A stretch of 64,000 nucleotides of DNA, from NCBI GenBank assembly GCA_017860295.1, contig JAFNAS010000004.1:62001-126000 (forward strand), written 5' to 3'. Below, one piece after another: positions 25,722 to 34,212 of this stretch. Positions within the stretch are counted from its first letter, which is position 1; each line of letters starts with the position of its first letter. Source of the DNA: Bacteroidota bacterium (GTDB taxonomy: Bacteria; Bacteroidota; Bacteroidia; Bacteroidales; Paludibacteraceae). A model generated the notes under the pieces. That model was not told the DNA's origin, searched no databases, and saw nothing but the letters and a program-made list of their open reading frames with translations. Position numbers and translations under genes: made by a program.

Positions 25722-25746
25722 CGCTCTAATTTTAGAACATAACATC

Positions 25747-26616
25747 ATGCTTCAATCTATGACCGGCTATGGCAAAGCCACCGGTACCTACAACGACAAA
25801 CAAATCAGAATCGAAATCAAATCTCTGAATAGTAAACAAATGGATATTTCGACACGGATGCCCGGGCAATACCGTGAAAAAGATCTGGATTTGCGTCGTA
25901 TGGTGACCCAGCAGCTCGAACGGGGTAAAGTAGATTTGAGCATTAACATTGCAAGTACAACCGCTGTTGCATCCACACAAATCAATAGCGCTATCCTGAA
26001 AGATTACTACAATCAGATCAAACAACTGTCCGATGCCGAAAACATTCCGCTCCCTGCCGATTGGTTTTCAACGCTGCTTCGTCTACCGGAAGTCCTGAAA
26101 AACGAAGAACAACAGCTCGAAGAAAACGAATGGCTCGAAGTGGCAAAAATTACTCAGGAGGCGATCGATCAGCTGGTAAAATTCCGTATTCAGGAGGGAG
26201 CTTCGCTGGCAAACGTTTTCACTGCGAAGGTCGACAATATCGAACGGTTACTTGGAACGGTGGGACAATATGAAACCGAACGGATCGAACGAGTGAAAAC
26301 TCGCCTGCGTGATGGTTTACAGAATATTAACGATAACTACAATGCCGATCGTTTTGAACAGGAATTGATTTTTTACATCGAAAAACTCGACGTCAACGAG
26401 GAGAAATCGCGACTCAAGAATCACCTCGATTATTTTCGCGAAACAATGAGCAAGGAACACAATCCCGGCAAAAAACTCGGTTTTATTGCTCAGGAGATGG
26501 GCCGCGAAATCAATACGCTCGGTTCAAAGGCCAACCATGCCGAACTGCAAAAAATCGTCGTTCTGATGAAAGACGAACTGGAGCAGATCAAAGAACAGGT
26601 GCTAAACGTACTTTAA
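25747..26616 (+). CDS. yicC: YicC-family endoribonuclease-like protein
   Basis: A 289-residue protein of the YicC/YloC family. It opens MLQSMTGYGKATG, the family signature, followed by SLNSKQMDISTRMPGQYREKDL and RGKVDLSINI; the C-terminal DUF1732 part has EELIFYIEKLDVNEEKSRLKNHL and ends with GKKLGFIAQEMGREINTLGSKA. Members are RNases; E. coli YicC cleaves RNA and helps degrade the small RNA RyhB. Here it is followed by gmk, a frequent neighbour, with a GxxExxY cassette between them. Confidence 0.93.
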   Translation: MLQSMTGYGKATGTYNDKQIRIEIKSLNSKQMDISTRMPGQYREKDLDLRRMVTQQLERGKVDLSINIASTTAVASTQINSAILKDYYNQIKQLSDAENIPLPADWFSTLLRLPEVLKNEEQQLEENEWLEVAKITQEAIDQLVKFRIQEGASLANVFTAKVDNIERLLGTVGQYETERIERVKTRLRDGLQNINDNYNADRFEQELIFYIEKLDVNEEKSRLKNHLDYFRETMSKEHNPGKKLGFIAQEMGREINTLGSKANHAELQKIVVLMKDELEQIKEQVLNVL

Positions 26617-26621
26617 CCCCT

Positions 26622-26648
26622 GTTTCTCGCAAAGGCGCCAAGACGCAA
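26622..26648. repeat. left inverted repeat of the GxxExxY cassette
   Basis: GTTTCTCGC, then AAAGGCGCC, then AAGACGCAA. The outer GTTTCTCGC and inner AAGACGCAA recur exactly, in inverted orientation, in the right flank at 27119-27154. Confidence 0.8.
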
Positions 26649-26696
26649 TAAGAATACATGACTCAAGACTATCCACTCATTAAAAAATGATTGTAT

Positions 26697-27074
26697 ATGA
26701 CTGAAAACGAATTAGCAAGAATAATTGTCAATGTAGCTTTCAATATACATTCAAAACTTGGTCCGGGTCTGTTAGAGTCTGTATATGAAGAAATAATGTA
26801 TCATGAGCTGACCAAACAGGGATTATTTGTAGAGAGACAAAAAAGCCTGCCTGTTATTTGGGATACATTAAAATTAGACATCGGCTTCAGAACGGATCTC
26901 ATTGTAGATCAAAAAGTAATCGTTGAACTTAAATCCGTTGAAAAGGTGATCGCCGTTCATCCCAAACAACTACTGACGTATCTAAAGATCACAAATTACA
27001 AACTTGGCTTGTTAATCAATTTCAACGAAGCATTCATCAAGAATGGCATTACAAGAATTGTGAATAATTTATAA
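26697..27074 (+). CDS. GxxExxY protein, PD-(D/E)XK nuclease-like
   Basis: A 125-residue protein with the naming motif GLLESVY (about residues 24-30) and the nuclease-like core: Glu of the motif, RTDLIVD (Asp) and IVELKSVE (Glu-x-Lys), the pattern of PDDEXK_3 (PF13366). The second half has HPKQLLTYLKITNYKLGLLINFN, where a conserved Gln-Leu-Thr-Tyr motif is typical. The activity is unproven; the fold suggests DNA cleavage. The ATG at 26697 is used (a TTG lies two codons upstream). It sits between yicC and gmk, bracketed by inverted repeats, and appears to be cargo of a small mobile cassette. Confidence 0.92.
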   Translation: MTENELARIIVNVAFNIHSKLGPGLLESVYEEIMYHELTKQGLFVERQKSLPVIWDTLKLDIGFRTDLIVDQKVIVELKSVEKVIAVHPKQLLTYLKITNYKLGLLINFNEAFIKNGITRIVNNL

Positions 27075-27118
27075 CTACATCTCCAATAGGCAATAATAAG
27101 AAAGCCGATGCAAATTTA

Positions 27119-27154
27119 TTTGCGTCTTAGCTTCTTAGCTTCTTAGCGAGAAAC
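27119..27154. repeat. right inverted repeat of the GxxExxY cassette
   Basis: TTTGCGTCTTAGCTTCTTAG followed by CTTCTTAGCGAGAAAC, ending 12 bases before gmk. Its reverse complement begins GTTTCTCGC and ends AAGACGCAAA, as the left repeat does, but with extra 9-bp AAGAAGCT units in the middle. Confidence 0.8.
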
Positions 27155-27166
27155 AACAAGTAACTT

Positions 27167-27733
27167 ATGTCCGGTAAAGTAATAATCTTTTCAGCTCCTT
27201 CCGGTTCGGGCAAGAGCACACTGATACAGCATCTTCTTCAGCAGAATTTCAATCTCGGCTTTTCCGTTTCGGCTACCAGCCGGGCTCCTCGTGGAGAGGA
27301 GAAAGATGGCGTGGAGTACTTCTTTCTGACACCCGAAACCTTCCGTCAGAAGATAGCAAACGACGAATTTATCGAATTTGAGGAGGTTTATCCCGATAAA
27401 TTCTATGGAACGCTCAAAAGCGAAGTGGAACGCTGTCTGGCTGCAGGCAAAAACCTGATTTTCGATGTGGACGTAGTGGGCGGAGTCAATATCAAGAAAT
27501 ATTTCGGAGACAGAGCATTGGCAGTATTTGTTCAACCACCATCGGTGGAAGAGCTTCGCAAACGATTGACTGGCCGTAGAACGGATGCTCCCGAAGTAAT
27601 TGAGCAACGCATCAACAAAGCGGAATGGGAACTTGAATTTGCCCCGAAATTTGACGTGGTCATTGTCAACGATCAACTGGAAAAGGCAATGGCTAAAACA
27701 GAGGAGACTATCCGTAAATTTCTGGCCGAATAG
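27167..27733 (+). CDS. gmk: guanylate kinase
   Basis: A 188-residue P-loop kinase phosphorylating GMP to GDP in the cytoplasm. Motifs: FSAPSGSGKSTLIQHLL (Walker A), SVSATSRAPRGEEKDGVEYFF (GMP-binding loop), FIEFEEVYPDKFYGT, IFDVDVVGGVNIKKYF and LTGRRTDAPEVIEQRI (lid). Normal length. It ends two bases before the convergent porT end, with no terminator visible between them. Confidence 0.96.
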   Translation: MSGKVIIFSAPSGSGKSTLIQHLLQQNFNLGFSVSATSRAPRGEEKDGVEYFFLTPETFRQKIANDEFIEFEEVYPDKFYGTLKSEVERCLAAGKNLIFDVDVVGGVNIKKYFGDRALAVFVQPPSVEELRKRLTGRRTDAPEVIEQRINKAEWELEFAPKFDVVIVNDQLEKAMAKTEETIRKFLAE

Positions 27734-27735
27734 AT

Positions 27736-28425
27736 TTATTCGAAGTTAAATGTCAGCACAAAGGCCTTGGACGTAAGGCGTGAGATGACATCCGTATACC
27801 GCCTTTGTTCCGAGGTAAAATCGCTTGTATTTCTGCTAGACAGCGGCGTCAGCACATTGTTCATTCCCAGACAGAATTTGAATTCCGGAGACAAACGGAA
27901 GAAATCGAAATAGATGTCGCATCCTATACCAAAGGCAATAAACGGGCTATACGTTTTCAGATAGACATTCACATCTTTCCCACGTTGCAAATCACAATCA
28001 ATGCCTCCCCCTGCTATCAAATACGGACGCGTACGATAATACCATACCGACCGATACTTCAGATACAATGGCAACGTTATAAAAGTGGACTGAACAGGCT
28101 GATCGGGCCAATGGGTACCGGTCGTCAAATCGCGATACAATATCGTGCGTTGGGTAAAGTTAAGCGAAGGCGTAAAGCGGAGATTGAAAAAATTATTCAG
28201 CCGCAGATCGCCGATAATACCTACCGTAAAACCGGGTGTAAATGACGATACCTGAGCCCCTACTAATTGAGGATTACGAGGCGTTACTGCAAATCCGTAT
28301 GAATTCATTCCAAGCGTAAAGCCATAGTGCCATGTCCGTTGATCCGCTTCATGGTAATCCTCTTCGGCGTGAAGATTCCCCAGAAACAGACAAGAACAGG
28401 TCAGAATTACTAAAATTCGCTTCAT
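27736..28425 (-). CDS. porT: PorT-like outer-membrane beta-barrel protein of type IX secretion
   Basis: A 229-residue protein with signal peptide (KRILVILTCSCLFLGNLHAE) from the ATG at 28425. The mature part is made of alternating hydrophobic and polar strands typical of a small barrel: WHYGFTLGMNSYGFAV, TPGFTVGIIGDLRLNNFFNL, RFTPSLNF, TFITLPLYLKYRSVWYY and a final aromatic strand SKAFVLTFNFE. The pattern, and GIGCDIYFDFFRLSPEFKF, match PorT, needed for gingipain-type cargo export. No other T9SS gene lies in the window, so a PorT-family paralogue with another role is possible. Convergent to gmk, downstream of gpmI's terminator. Confidence 0.78.
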   Translation of the reverse strand: MKRILVILTCSCLFLGNLHAEEDYHEADQRTWHYGFTLGMNSYGFAVTPRNPQLVGAQVSSFTPGFTVGIIGDLRLNNFFNLRFTPSLNFTQRTILYRDLTTGTHWPDQPVQSTFITLPLYLKYRSVWYYRTRPYLIAGGGIDCDLQRGKDVNVYLKTYSPFIAFGIGCDIYFDFFRLSPEFKFCLGMNNVLTPLSSRNTSDFTSEQRRYTDVISRLTSKAFVLTFNFE

Positions 28426-28477
28426 CGGATTAATTTCTTTGTCAATTATAACGCAATTATAGGTCAAAAATTGCCAT

Positions 28478-28517
28478 AAAAAAACTCCCTTCCCTGAAAT
28501 ATCATCAAAGAAGGGAG
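28478..28517 (-). terminator. terminator after gpmI
   Basis: CTCCCTTC (28485-28492) / GAAGGGAG (28510-28517); on the minus strand the stem is followed by seven T. It separates gpmI from porT. Confidence 0.85.
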
Positions 28518-28535
28518 CTATGTTATTGATTTGAA

Positions 28536-30059
28536 TCAATGAATCAGGTTCTTTCCTGTCATTTCAGCTGGTTGAGCAATACCCAACAAACCGCAAAGAG
28601 AAGGAGCTACATCAGCCAAAATACCATTTTCAACTTTTGCATCTTTTTTGTCGGATACATACACAAAAGGAACCGGATTCAGCGAGTGAGCTGTGTTAGG
28701 CGAACCATCGGCATTCACTGCATTATCGGCATTTCCGTGGTCGGCAATGATGATTACTTCGTAGCCGTTCTTTTTAGCGGCTTCAACCACCTGGTTCAGA
28801 CATTTGTCAACCGCCTTAACGGCAGCTTCAATGGCTTCGTATACGCCGGTATGACCTACCATATCGCCATTGGCAAAATTCACAGCTATAAAGTTGAATT
28901 TCTGTGTATTGATGGCGTCTGTTAAAGCGTCGGCCACTTTGAACGCGCTCATTTCCGGTTGTAAATCGTACGTTGCCACCTTCGGAGAAGGGATCAAGAT
29001 ACGTTCTTCACCATCGAATTCGGCTTCGCGACCGCCGGAGAAGAAGAAGGTAACATGAGCATATTTTTCGGTCTCTGCAATACGCAACTGCTTCAAACCC
29101 TCTTTCGATACAATTTCGCCCAGCGTATTGTGTACGTTATCCTTGTCGAACAAAATGTGCAACCCCTGAAATTTAGCATCATACGGAGTCATCGTGTAAT
29201 AGTGCAAAGGAATGGTGTGCATTCCGGCCTCCGGCATATCCTGCTGAGTCAATACAATGGTCAACTCTTTGGCACGGTCGTTACGGAAGTTAAAGAAGAT
29301 CACCACGTCGCCGCTTTCGATTTTTGCCAGAGGAGCTCCGGCAGCATCGGTCAAAACGATCGGTTTGATAAATTCGTCGGTAACACCATTATCATACGAA
29401 GTCTGTACAGCTGTAACAGCATCGGTAGCAGGAGTGCCCTTACCTTCCACCATCAGGTCGTACGACTCTTTCACACGTTCCCAGCGTTTATCGCGGTCCA
29501 TTGCATAATAACGGCCAATGATAGATGCAATTTTACCGGTAGTAGCTTTCAAATGGTTGTCGAGTGCTTCGATAAACCCTTTTCCGCTGCGTGGATCGGT
29601 ATCACGACCGTCCATAAAGCAGTGAACATAGGTTTTATCCACACCATAATGCTTTGCAATGTCGGTCAGTTTGAAAAGATGATCCAATGAACTGTGTACT
29701 CCACCATTGGATACCAAACCCAGCAAGTGTATCTTCTTGTCGTTAGCTTTTGCATATTCATATGCTTCCACAATACCCGGATTTTTCAAAATAGAATTGT
29801 CGCGGCAGGCAATATTGATTTTCACCAAATCCTGATATACCACGCGTCCGGCACCGATATTGAGGTGACCCACTTCGGAGTTACCCATCTGACCGTCAGG
29901 CAAACCGACATTTTCACCCGATGCCTGCAATTGCGAGTTAGGATAGGTTGATACTAAATAATCCCAGTATGGAGTCGGCGTTTCAGAGATAACGTCGGCT
30001 TTCGATTTATTGCCGATTCCCCAACCATCGAGGATCATCAGCATAGCTTTCTTACTCAT
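28536..30059 (-). CDS. gpmI: 2,3-bisphosphoglycerate-independent phosphoglycerate mutase
   Basis: A 507-residue manganese-dependent enzyme interconverting 3- and 2-phosphoglycerate in glycolysis and gluconeogenesis. Alkaline-phosphatase fold: metal Asp in [11 protein letters not shown], catalytic Ser in [16 protein letters not shown], substrate contacts in [24 protein letters not shown], then [12 protein letters not shown] and [12 protein letters not shown] (metal ligands), and [11 protein letters not shown]. Normal length, all key residues present. Followed by a terminator and preceded by a repeat-rich leader (30076-30214). Confidence 0.97.
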   Translation of the reverse strand: MSKKAMLMILDGWGIGNKSKADVISETPTPYWDYLVSTYPNSQLQASGENVGLPDGQMGNSEVGHLNIGAGRVVYQDLVKINIACRDNSILKNPGIVEAYEYAKANDKKIHLLGLVSNGGVHSSLDHLFKLTDIAKHYGVDKTYVHCFMDGRDTDPRSGKGFIEALDNHLKATTGKIASIIGRYYAMDRDKRWERVKESYDLMVEGKGTPATDAVTAVQTSYDNGVTDEFIKPIVLTDAAGAPLAKIESGDVVIFFNFRNDRAKELTIVLTQQDMPEAGMHTIPLHYYTMTPYDAKFQGLHILFDKDNVHNTLGEIVSKEGLKQLRIAETEKYAHVTFFFSGGREAEFDGEERILIPSPKVATYDLQPEMSAFKVADALTDAINTQKFNFIAVNFANGDMVGHTGVYEAIEAAVKAVDKCLNQVVEAAKKNGYEVIIIADHGNADNAVNADGSPNTAHSLNPVPFVYVSDKKDAKVENGILADVAPSLCGLLGIAQPAEMTGKNLIH

Positions 30060-30075
30060 AATTTATTATTTTTTT

Positions 30076-30214
30076 TAAGCCCCTAAATCCCCCTCAAGGG
30101 GGACTTAAGAATCGGCTTGATTTATAGATTATCTGTTTACCTGAAATTTGCATTTCAGATTTTCAAAGTCCCCCTGAGGGGGAATCAAAGATCAGCGTAA
30201 GCTAATTAGGGGGC
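30076..30214. repeat. dispersed GC-rich repeat, double copy F between gpmI and prfB
   Basis: Two copies: AGCCCCTAAATCCCCCTCAA followed by GGGGGACTTAAG at 30078-30109, and GTCCCCCTGAGGGGGAATC at 30168-30186 followed by AGATCAGCGTAAGCTAATTA at 30189-30208 and GGGG. The CCCCCTCAAGGGGG palindromes can form tight hairpins; the second half matches the element at 13352. Confidence 0.75.
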
Positions 30215-30232
30215 TGCATTTGGAAACAGCCT

Positions 30233-31343
30233 TTATTCGCCTCCGAATTCCATCAGGTAGGCTTTAATGAATGCATCGATATCGCCATCCATCACGGCAC
30301 CTACGTTCGAAGTCTGATAGTTAGTCCGGTGATCTTTTACACGACGATCGTCGAAGACATAGCTTCGGATCTGCGATCCCCACTCTATCTTCTTCTTCCC
30401 GGCTTCCACCTTGGCTGATTCGGCCCGACGTTTTTCAAGTTCCAGTTCGTACAACTGCGATTTCAGCAAACGCATTGCGTTGTCCTTATTGCCAAACTGC
30501 GAACGACTCTCCGTATTCTCAATCACGATTTCGTCCGGTTCGTTTGTTACCGGATTGGTGAATTTGTAGTGCAAACGTACTCCGGTTTCCACCTTATTTA
30601 CGTTCTGTCCACCGGCGCCACTCGAACGGAATGTATCCCAGCTAAGATTAGCCGGATTGACTTCAATTTCGATGGTATCGTCTACCAAAGGTACTACAAA
30701 AACGGAGGTAAACGACGTCATGCGCTTGCCCTGAGCATTGAAAGGCGAAACCCGCACCAGACGGTGCACTCCGTTTTCACACTTCAGGTAGCCATATGCC
30801 ATCTCACCATCCACATGCATGGTCACGGTTTTGATACCGGCTTCATCGCCTTCCTGAAAGTTGGTGATTTCGCACTTGTAATTTTGGCGTTCACACCAGC
30901 GTTGGTACATGCGGAACAACATATCAGCCCAGTCTTGCGCTTCGGTACCACCGGCACCGGCCACAATTTTTATAACCGCACCAAATTTATCTTCTTCGCG
31001 ACGCAACATATTGCGCATCTCAAGATCTTCAATAAGTTGTATGGATTTTGCATAGGCAGTATCTACCTCTGCCTCGTCGGCTACACCTTCTTTGAAAAAA
31101 TCGAAAGCCAGTTCCAGTTCACCGATAGCATTATGCACTTCGTTGTAACCTTCTACCCAGACTTTTATTTCGCGAATTTTCTTCATTTGCGCCTCGGCCG
31201 CCTTCTGGTCTTCCCAAAAATTCTCGGCATGGGTGCGCATTTCTTCTTCTTCGAGTTGTACTATCTTATTGTCGACGTCAAAGATACCTCCTCAACGCGT
31301 CCTCGCGTTCTGACACTGCTTTCAGTTGTTCAGTCGTAATCAT
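30233..31343 (-). CDS. prfB: peptide chain release factor 2, programmed +1 frameshift
   Basis: RF2 releases peptides at UGA and UAA. Translation begins at the ATG at 31343 (MITTEQLKAVSERE...RRYL, 21 codons), meets an in-frame TGA at 31280-31278, and continues after a +1 shift as DVDNKIVQLEEEEMRTHAEN to the stop at 30233, 369 residues in all. The release-factor domains show the GGQ motif in SGAGGQNVNKVETGVR and an RF2-type anticodon region near residues 200-210; TESRSQFGNKDNAMRLLKSQ follows. If the frameshift were ignored, the protein would appear to lack its first 35 residues. It has its own promoter at 31393-31423. Confidence 0.95.
31277..31292 (-). promoter_or_regulatory. prfB recoding site: AGGAGG, slippery CTT, TGA C
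   Basis: Minus strand reads AGGAGGTATCTTTGAC. This is the classic RF2 autoregulation site: an internal Shine-Dalgarno-like sequence three bases upstream of CTT TGA C. When RF2 is scarce the ribosome slips +1 from CUU onto UUU and makes full-length RF2. Confidence 0.95.
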
Positions 31344-31392
31344 CTATCTGTTAATGTTTTATATTTATACTCTTCTATCTCAAATTAAAGCA

Positions 31393-31423
31393 CAAAGTTA
31401 AGCAAAAATTAAGGCAAAAGCAA
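31393..31423 (-). promoter_or_regulatory. prfB promoter, Bacteroidetes sigma type
   Basis: Minus strand: TTG (31423-31421), 20-base spacer, TAACTTTG (31400-31393). The leader to the ATG at 31343 is about 43 bases. Confidence 0.7.
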
Positions 31424-31478
31424 GTTTCGGGCACGTATTCCGAAAGGTCGTTCAATTCATTCACAGTTGCTTAATTTC

Positions 31479-33116
31479 TCAATTTTTCTTCTCCAGTTCG
31501 CGCAGGTTCTCCATCTTTTTCTTTGCCAGAAAACCTTTGATATCTTCCAGATGCTCAACCACTTTCTTGTTGCCAAACTCATATACCTTGTGTACCAACC
31601 CATCCAGAAAATCACGGTCGTGCGATACCAGAATTAATGTGCCGTCATAATCCTGCAATGCGCTTTTCAGAATGTCTTTTGTCTTCATATCCAAATGGTT
31701 GGTAGGCTCATCGAGAATCAGGAGATTGACCGGTTCAAGCAACAGTTTAATCATGGCCAAGCGGGTACGCTCCCCACCCGACAACACTTTCACCTTTTTG
31801 TTAATGTCGTCGCCACCAAACATAAAGGCTCCGAGAAAATCCTTGATCTTGGTACGCACATCCCCTTTCGCAATATCGTCGATGGTTTGAAACACGGTAA
31901 TGTTCTCGTCCAACATCGACGCTTCATTTTGCGCAAAATAGCCGATCATGGTGTTGTGACCCAGCGTGAGCTTTCCATCATGCTTGATTTCGTTCATGAT
32001 ACACTTCACCATTGTCGATTTTCCTTCGCCGTTTTTACCGACAAAAGCCACCTTCTGGCCTCGTTCGATGGTAAAATTGGCGTTTGAGAAGACTACATGA
32101 TCGCCGTAACTTTTACCGACACCCTCGCAAGTAACGGGATAACTTCCCGAGCGTGGCGATTGAGGGAAACGCAGACGGAGTGCCGAAGTATCTTCTTCGT
32201 CGACCTCCACCAGTTCTAGCTTTTCCAACATCTTTACCCTCGATTGCACCTGAAGCGTTTTGGAATAGGTACCTTTGAAGCGTTCGATAAACTCTTGCGT
32301 TTCGGCAATCATCTTTTGTTGCTCTTCCCACTGTTTTTGCTGCTGTTCACGACGTTCTTTTCTCAATACCAGATATTTGGAATAGTTGACATTGTAATCG
32401 TAAATACGCCCCATGGTCACCTCTATGGTGCGGGTAGTAATGTTATCGACAAAAGCGCGGTCGTGCGAAATAACGATAACCGCTTTGGCGTTATTCACCA
32501 GAAAATCTTCGAGCCACTGAATCGATTCAATATCCAGGTGATTGGTAGGCTCATCCAATAAAATAAGATCCGGCTTTTGCAGCAAAATTTTGGCCAATTC
32601 GATGCGCATGCGCCAGCCACCGCTGAATTCGTTTGTAGGGCGGGTAAAATCTTCGCGCATGAACCCAAGACCCAACAAGGTCTTTTCCACTTCCGCGTCG
32701 TAGTTTATCTCTTCGATGGAATAAAACCGTTCGCTCAAAGCCGAAACCTCTTCGATCAGCTGATAATAACTCTCCGATTCGTAATCGGTACGGGTAGCCA
32801 ACTGTTCATTTATTTCATTGATGCGCTGCTCCATATCAAAAATAGAGGCAAAAGCCCGGGCAGTTTCATCAAAAACAGTACGGTTGTCTTCCGTCATCAA
32901 ATGCTGTGGTAAATAAGCAATGACCGTATCTTTAGGAGCAGATACTTTTCCACGGGTAGCTTTTTGAGCTCCGGCCAAAATCTTCAGAAGTGTCGATTTT
33001 CCGGCACCGTTTTTGCCCATCAGGGCTATTCGGTCTTTTTCGTTGATAGAGAAAGAGATGTCTTTGAACAGCGTCGCTCCGCTGAATTCTACGGTTAGTC
33101 CGTCAACAGTAATCAT
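31479..33116 (-). CDS. ABC-F family ATP-binding protein
   Basis: A 545-residue soluble protein with two ABC domains and no membrane segments, of the class that acts on ribosomes (EttA, Uup, YbiT, YheS). Domain 1: Walker A LMGKNGAGKSTLLKIL, signature FSGGWRMRIELA, Walker B LILLDEPTNHLD. The linker is long and charged (EQQQKQWEEQQKMIAETQEF). Domain 2: Walker A VGKNGEGKSTMVKCIM, signature LSGGERTRLAMIKLL, Walker B LLILDEPTNHLD. The C-terminus is short and lysine-rich. Chosen start: ATG at 33116 (MITVDGLTVEFSG). A housekeeping translation factor is more likely than an antibiotic-resistance form, but the sub-family is not certain. Confidence 0.93.
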   Translation of the reverse strand: MITVDGLTVEFSGATLFKDISFSINEKDRIALMGKNGAGKSTLLKILAGAQKATRGKVSAPKDTVIAYLPQHLMTEDNRTVFDETARAFASIFDMEQRINEINEQLATRTDYESESYYQLIEEVSALSERFYSIEEINYDAEVEKTLLGLGFMREDFTRPTNEFSGGWRMRIELAKILLQKPDLILLDEPTNHLDIESIQWLEDFLVNNAKAVIVISHDRAFVDNITTRTIEVTMGRIYDYNVNYSKYLVLRKERREQQQKQWEEQQKMIAETQEFIERFKGTYSKTLQVQSRVKMLEKLELVEVDEEDTSALRLRFPQSPRSGSYPVTCEGVGKSYGDHVVFSNANFTIERGQKVAFVGKNGEGKSTMVKCIMNEIKHDGKLTLGHNTMIGYFAQNEASMLDENITVFQTIDDIAKGDVRTKIKDFLGAFMFGGDDINKKVKVLSGGERTRLAMIKLLLEPVNLLILDEPTNHLDMKTKDILKSALQDYDGTLILVSHDRDFLDGLVHKVYEFGNKKVVEHLEDIKGFLAKKKMENLRELEKKN

Positions 33117-33240
33117 AAAATAAAAGGTCTTTTTTTGAAGCCGCAAAGATATGATTTTAAGCCCACATTTCAGGTATGCCCGGGGTTATTACATTTTGGC
33201 AAATTCTTTGTTAAACCGAATATTTTTTAAAAATAATCTT

Positions 33241-33248
33241 TATCTTTG
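33241..33248 (+). promoter_or_regulatory. putative -7 element of the helical repeat protein
   Basis: TATCTTTG on the plus strand, 30 bases before the ATG at 33278; the -33 region is T-rich without a clear TTTG at the right spacing. Confidence 0.5.
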
Positions 33249-33277
33249 TCTTATAACAACCATCAAAAATAAAAACT

Positions 33278-34153
33278 ATGGGACTCCAAGATTTTCTTAA
33301 AAAGGTGTTTGGCAGCTCGAAGGAAGTTGCCGGTAAAGTAGGCCAAACCGCAGAAACCACATGGGAGAAAGCAAAAGAAAAAGCACCTGAAGTAAAAGAG
33401 AAGGTGAACGAAGCTAAAGAATGGGCGGAAGAAAAAATTGAAGAGATAAAGACGAATCCCAGTGTTATTAAGGCAGTTGATTCGGCTAAAGAGGCCATTG
33501 ATACGGCAAAAGAAAAGATTTCTCATTTGCCCGAAGATCCCACTGTAATCAAAGCTGTTAATGCCGCGAAAGAGGTGGTGGAAACAGCCAAAGAGAAACT
33601 GAACGAAGTGCAGGAAAATCCGAAGGTCGTAAAGGCCGTGGAAACCGCAAAAGAGTATATTGATACGGTAAAAGAAAAAATTGCCGACATTCCGGAGCAC
33701 CCGACGGTAGTGAAAACCGTTGATACAGCGAAAGAGTACATTGAATCTGCCAAGGGCAAAGTGGAAGAATTCAAAGCCAAACATCCGGAAGTGGATAAAG
33801 CTGTTGATTCGGCAAAGGAATTTGTAGCAACAGCGAAGGAAAAAATTGCCGAGATACCGGATAATCCCACGGTGGTGAAAGCCATGGAGACCGCGAAGGA
33901 GTATGTAGAAACAGTCAAGGGCAAAGTGGAAGAATTCAAAGCCAAACATCCGGAGGCCGATAAAGCGGTCGATTCGGCAAAGGAAGCAGTAGAAACTGCC
34001 AAAGAGAAGGTAGAAGAGGTTATTGAAATGGTGAAACAAAAAACAGCAAAGAAGGAGGAAAAGCCGGTTGCTGAAGAAAATGCATCGAAAACTACAGAAC
34101 CTACCCCGCCAGATGCTCCTCCTGTTGAAGGAGAACAAAAAAAAGAGGATTAA
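33278..34153 (+). CDS. Lys/Glu/Ala-rich helical repeat protein, LEA/apolipoprotein-like
   Basis: A 291-residue protein without signal peptide or long hydrophobic segment. After an N-terminal helix (GLQDFLKKVFGSSKEVAGKV) come seven units of 27-28 residues, each opening P-x-V-x-K-A-V and carrying AKEYIETAKEKI-like helix, ended by a short turn (IPDN, FKAKH). The tail is proline- and acid-rich (PTPPDAPPVEGEQKKED). Such amphipathic repeats occur in LEA-type stress proteins and apolipoprotein-like or YtxH-type proteins; a role in protecting membranes or proteins under stress is conjecture. It stands alone with its own promoter element and terminator. The opposite strand is open throughout because of its composition and is not taken as a gene. 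Confidence 0.85.
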   Translation: MGLQDFLKKVFGSSKEVAGKVGQTAETTWEKAKEKAPEVKEKVNEAKEWAEEKIEEIKTNPSVIKAVDSAKEAIDTAKEKISHLPEDPTVIKAVNAAKEVVETAKEKLNEVQENPKVVKAVETAKEYIDTVKEKIADIPEHPTVVKTVDTAKEYIESAKGKVEEFKAKHPEVDKAVDSAKEFVATAKEKIAEIPDNPTVVKAMETAKEYVETVKGKVEEFKAKHPEADKAVDSAKEAVETAKEKVEEVIEMVKQKTAKKEEKPVAEENASKTTEPTPPDAPPVEGEQKKED

Positions 34154-34174
34154 CGAACTTAATACAAACCAAAA

Positions 34175-34206
34175 GGCTTCCCGAATTTTTCAGGAAGCCA
34201 TTTTTA
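34175..34206 (+). terminator. terminator after the helical repeat protein gene
   Basis: GGCTTCC (34175-34181) / GGAAGCC (34193-34199) followed by ATTTTTATTG. Confidence 0.85.
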
Positions 34207-34212
34207 TTGCTT

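Noticed and set aside
13352-30214. Insertion sequences as the source of the GC-rich repeats
   Set aside because: No transposase gene or target-site duplications were seen in the window; the copies are short and non-coding.
33263-34138. 291-codon open frame on the minus strand over the helical repeat gene
   Set aside because: It is the complement of a Lys/Glu/Ala-rich gene whose codon use leaves the antisense frame open; the product is a Phe/Cys-rich sequence like no protein, while the plus strand has a promoter element, start and terminator.
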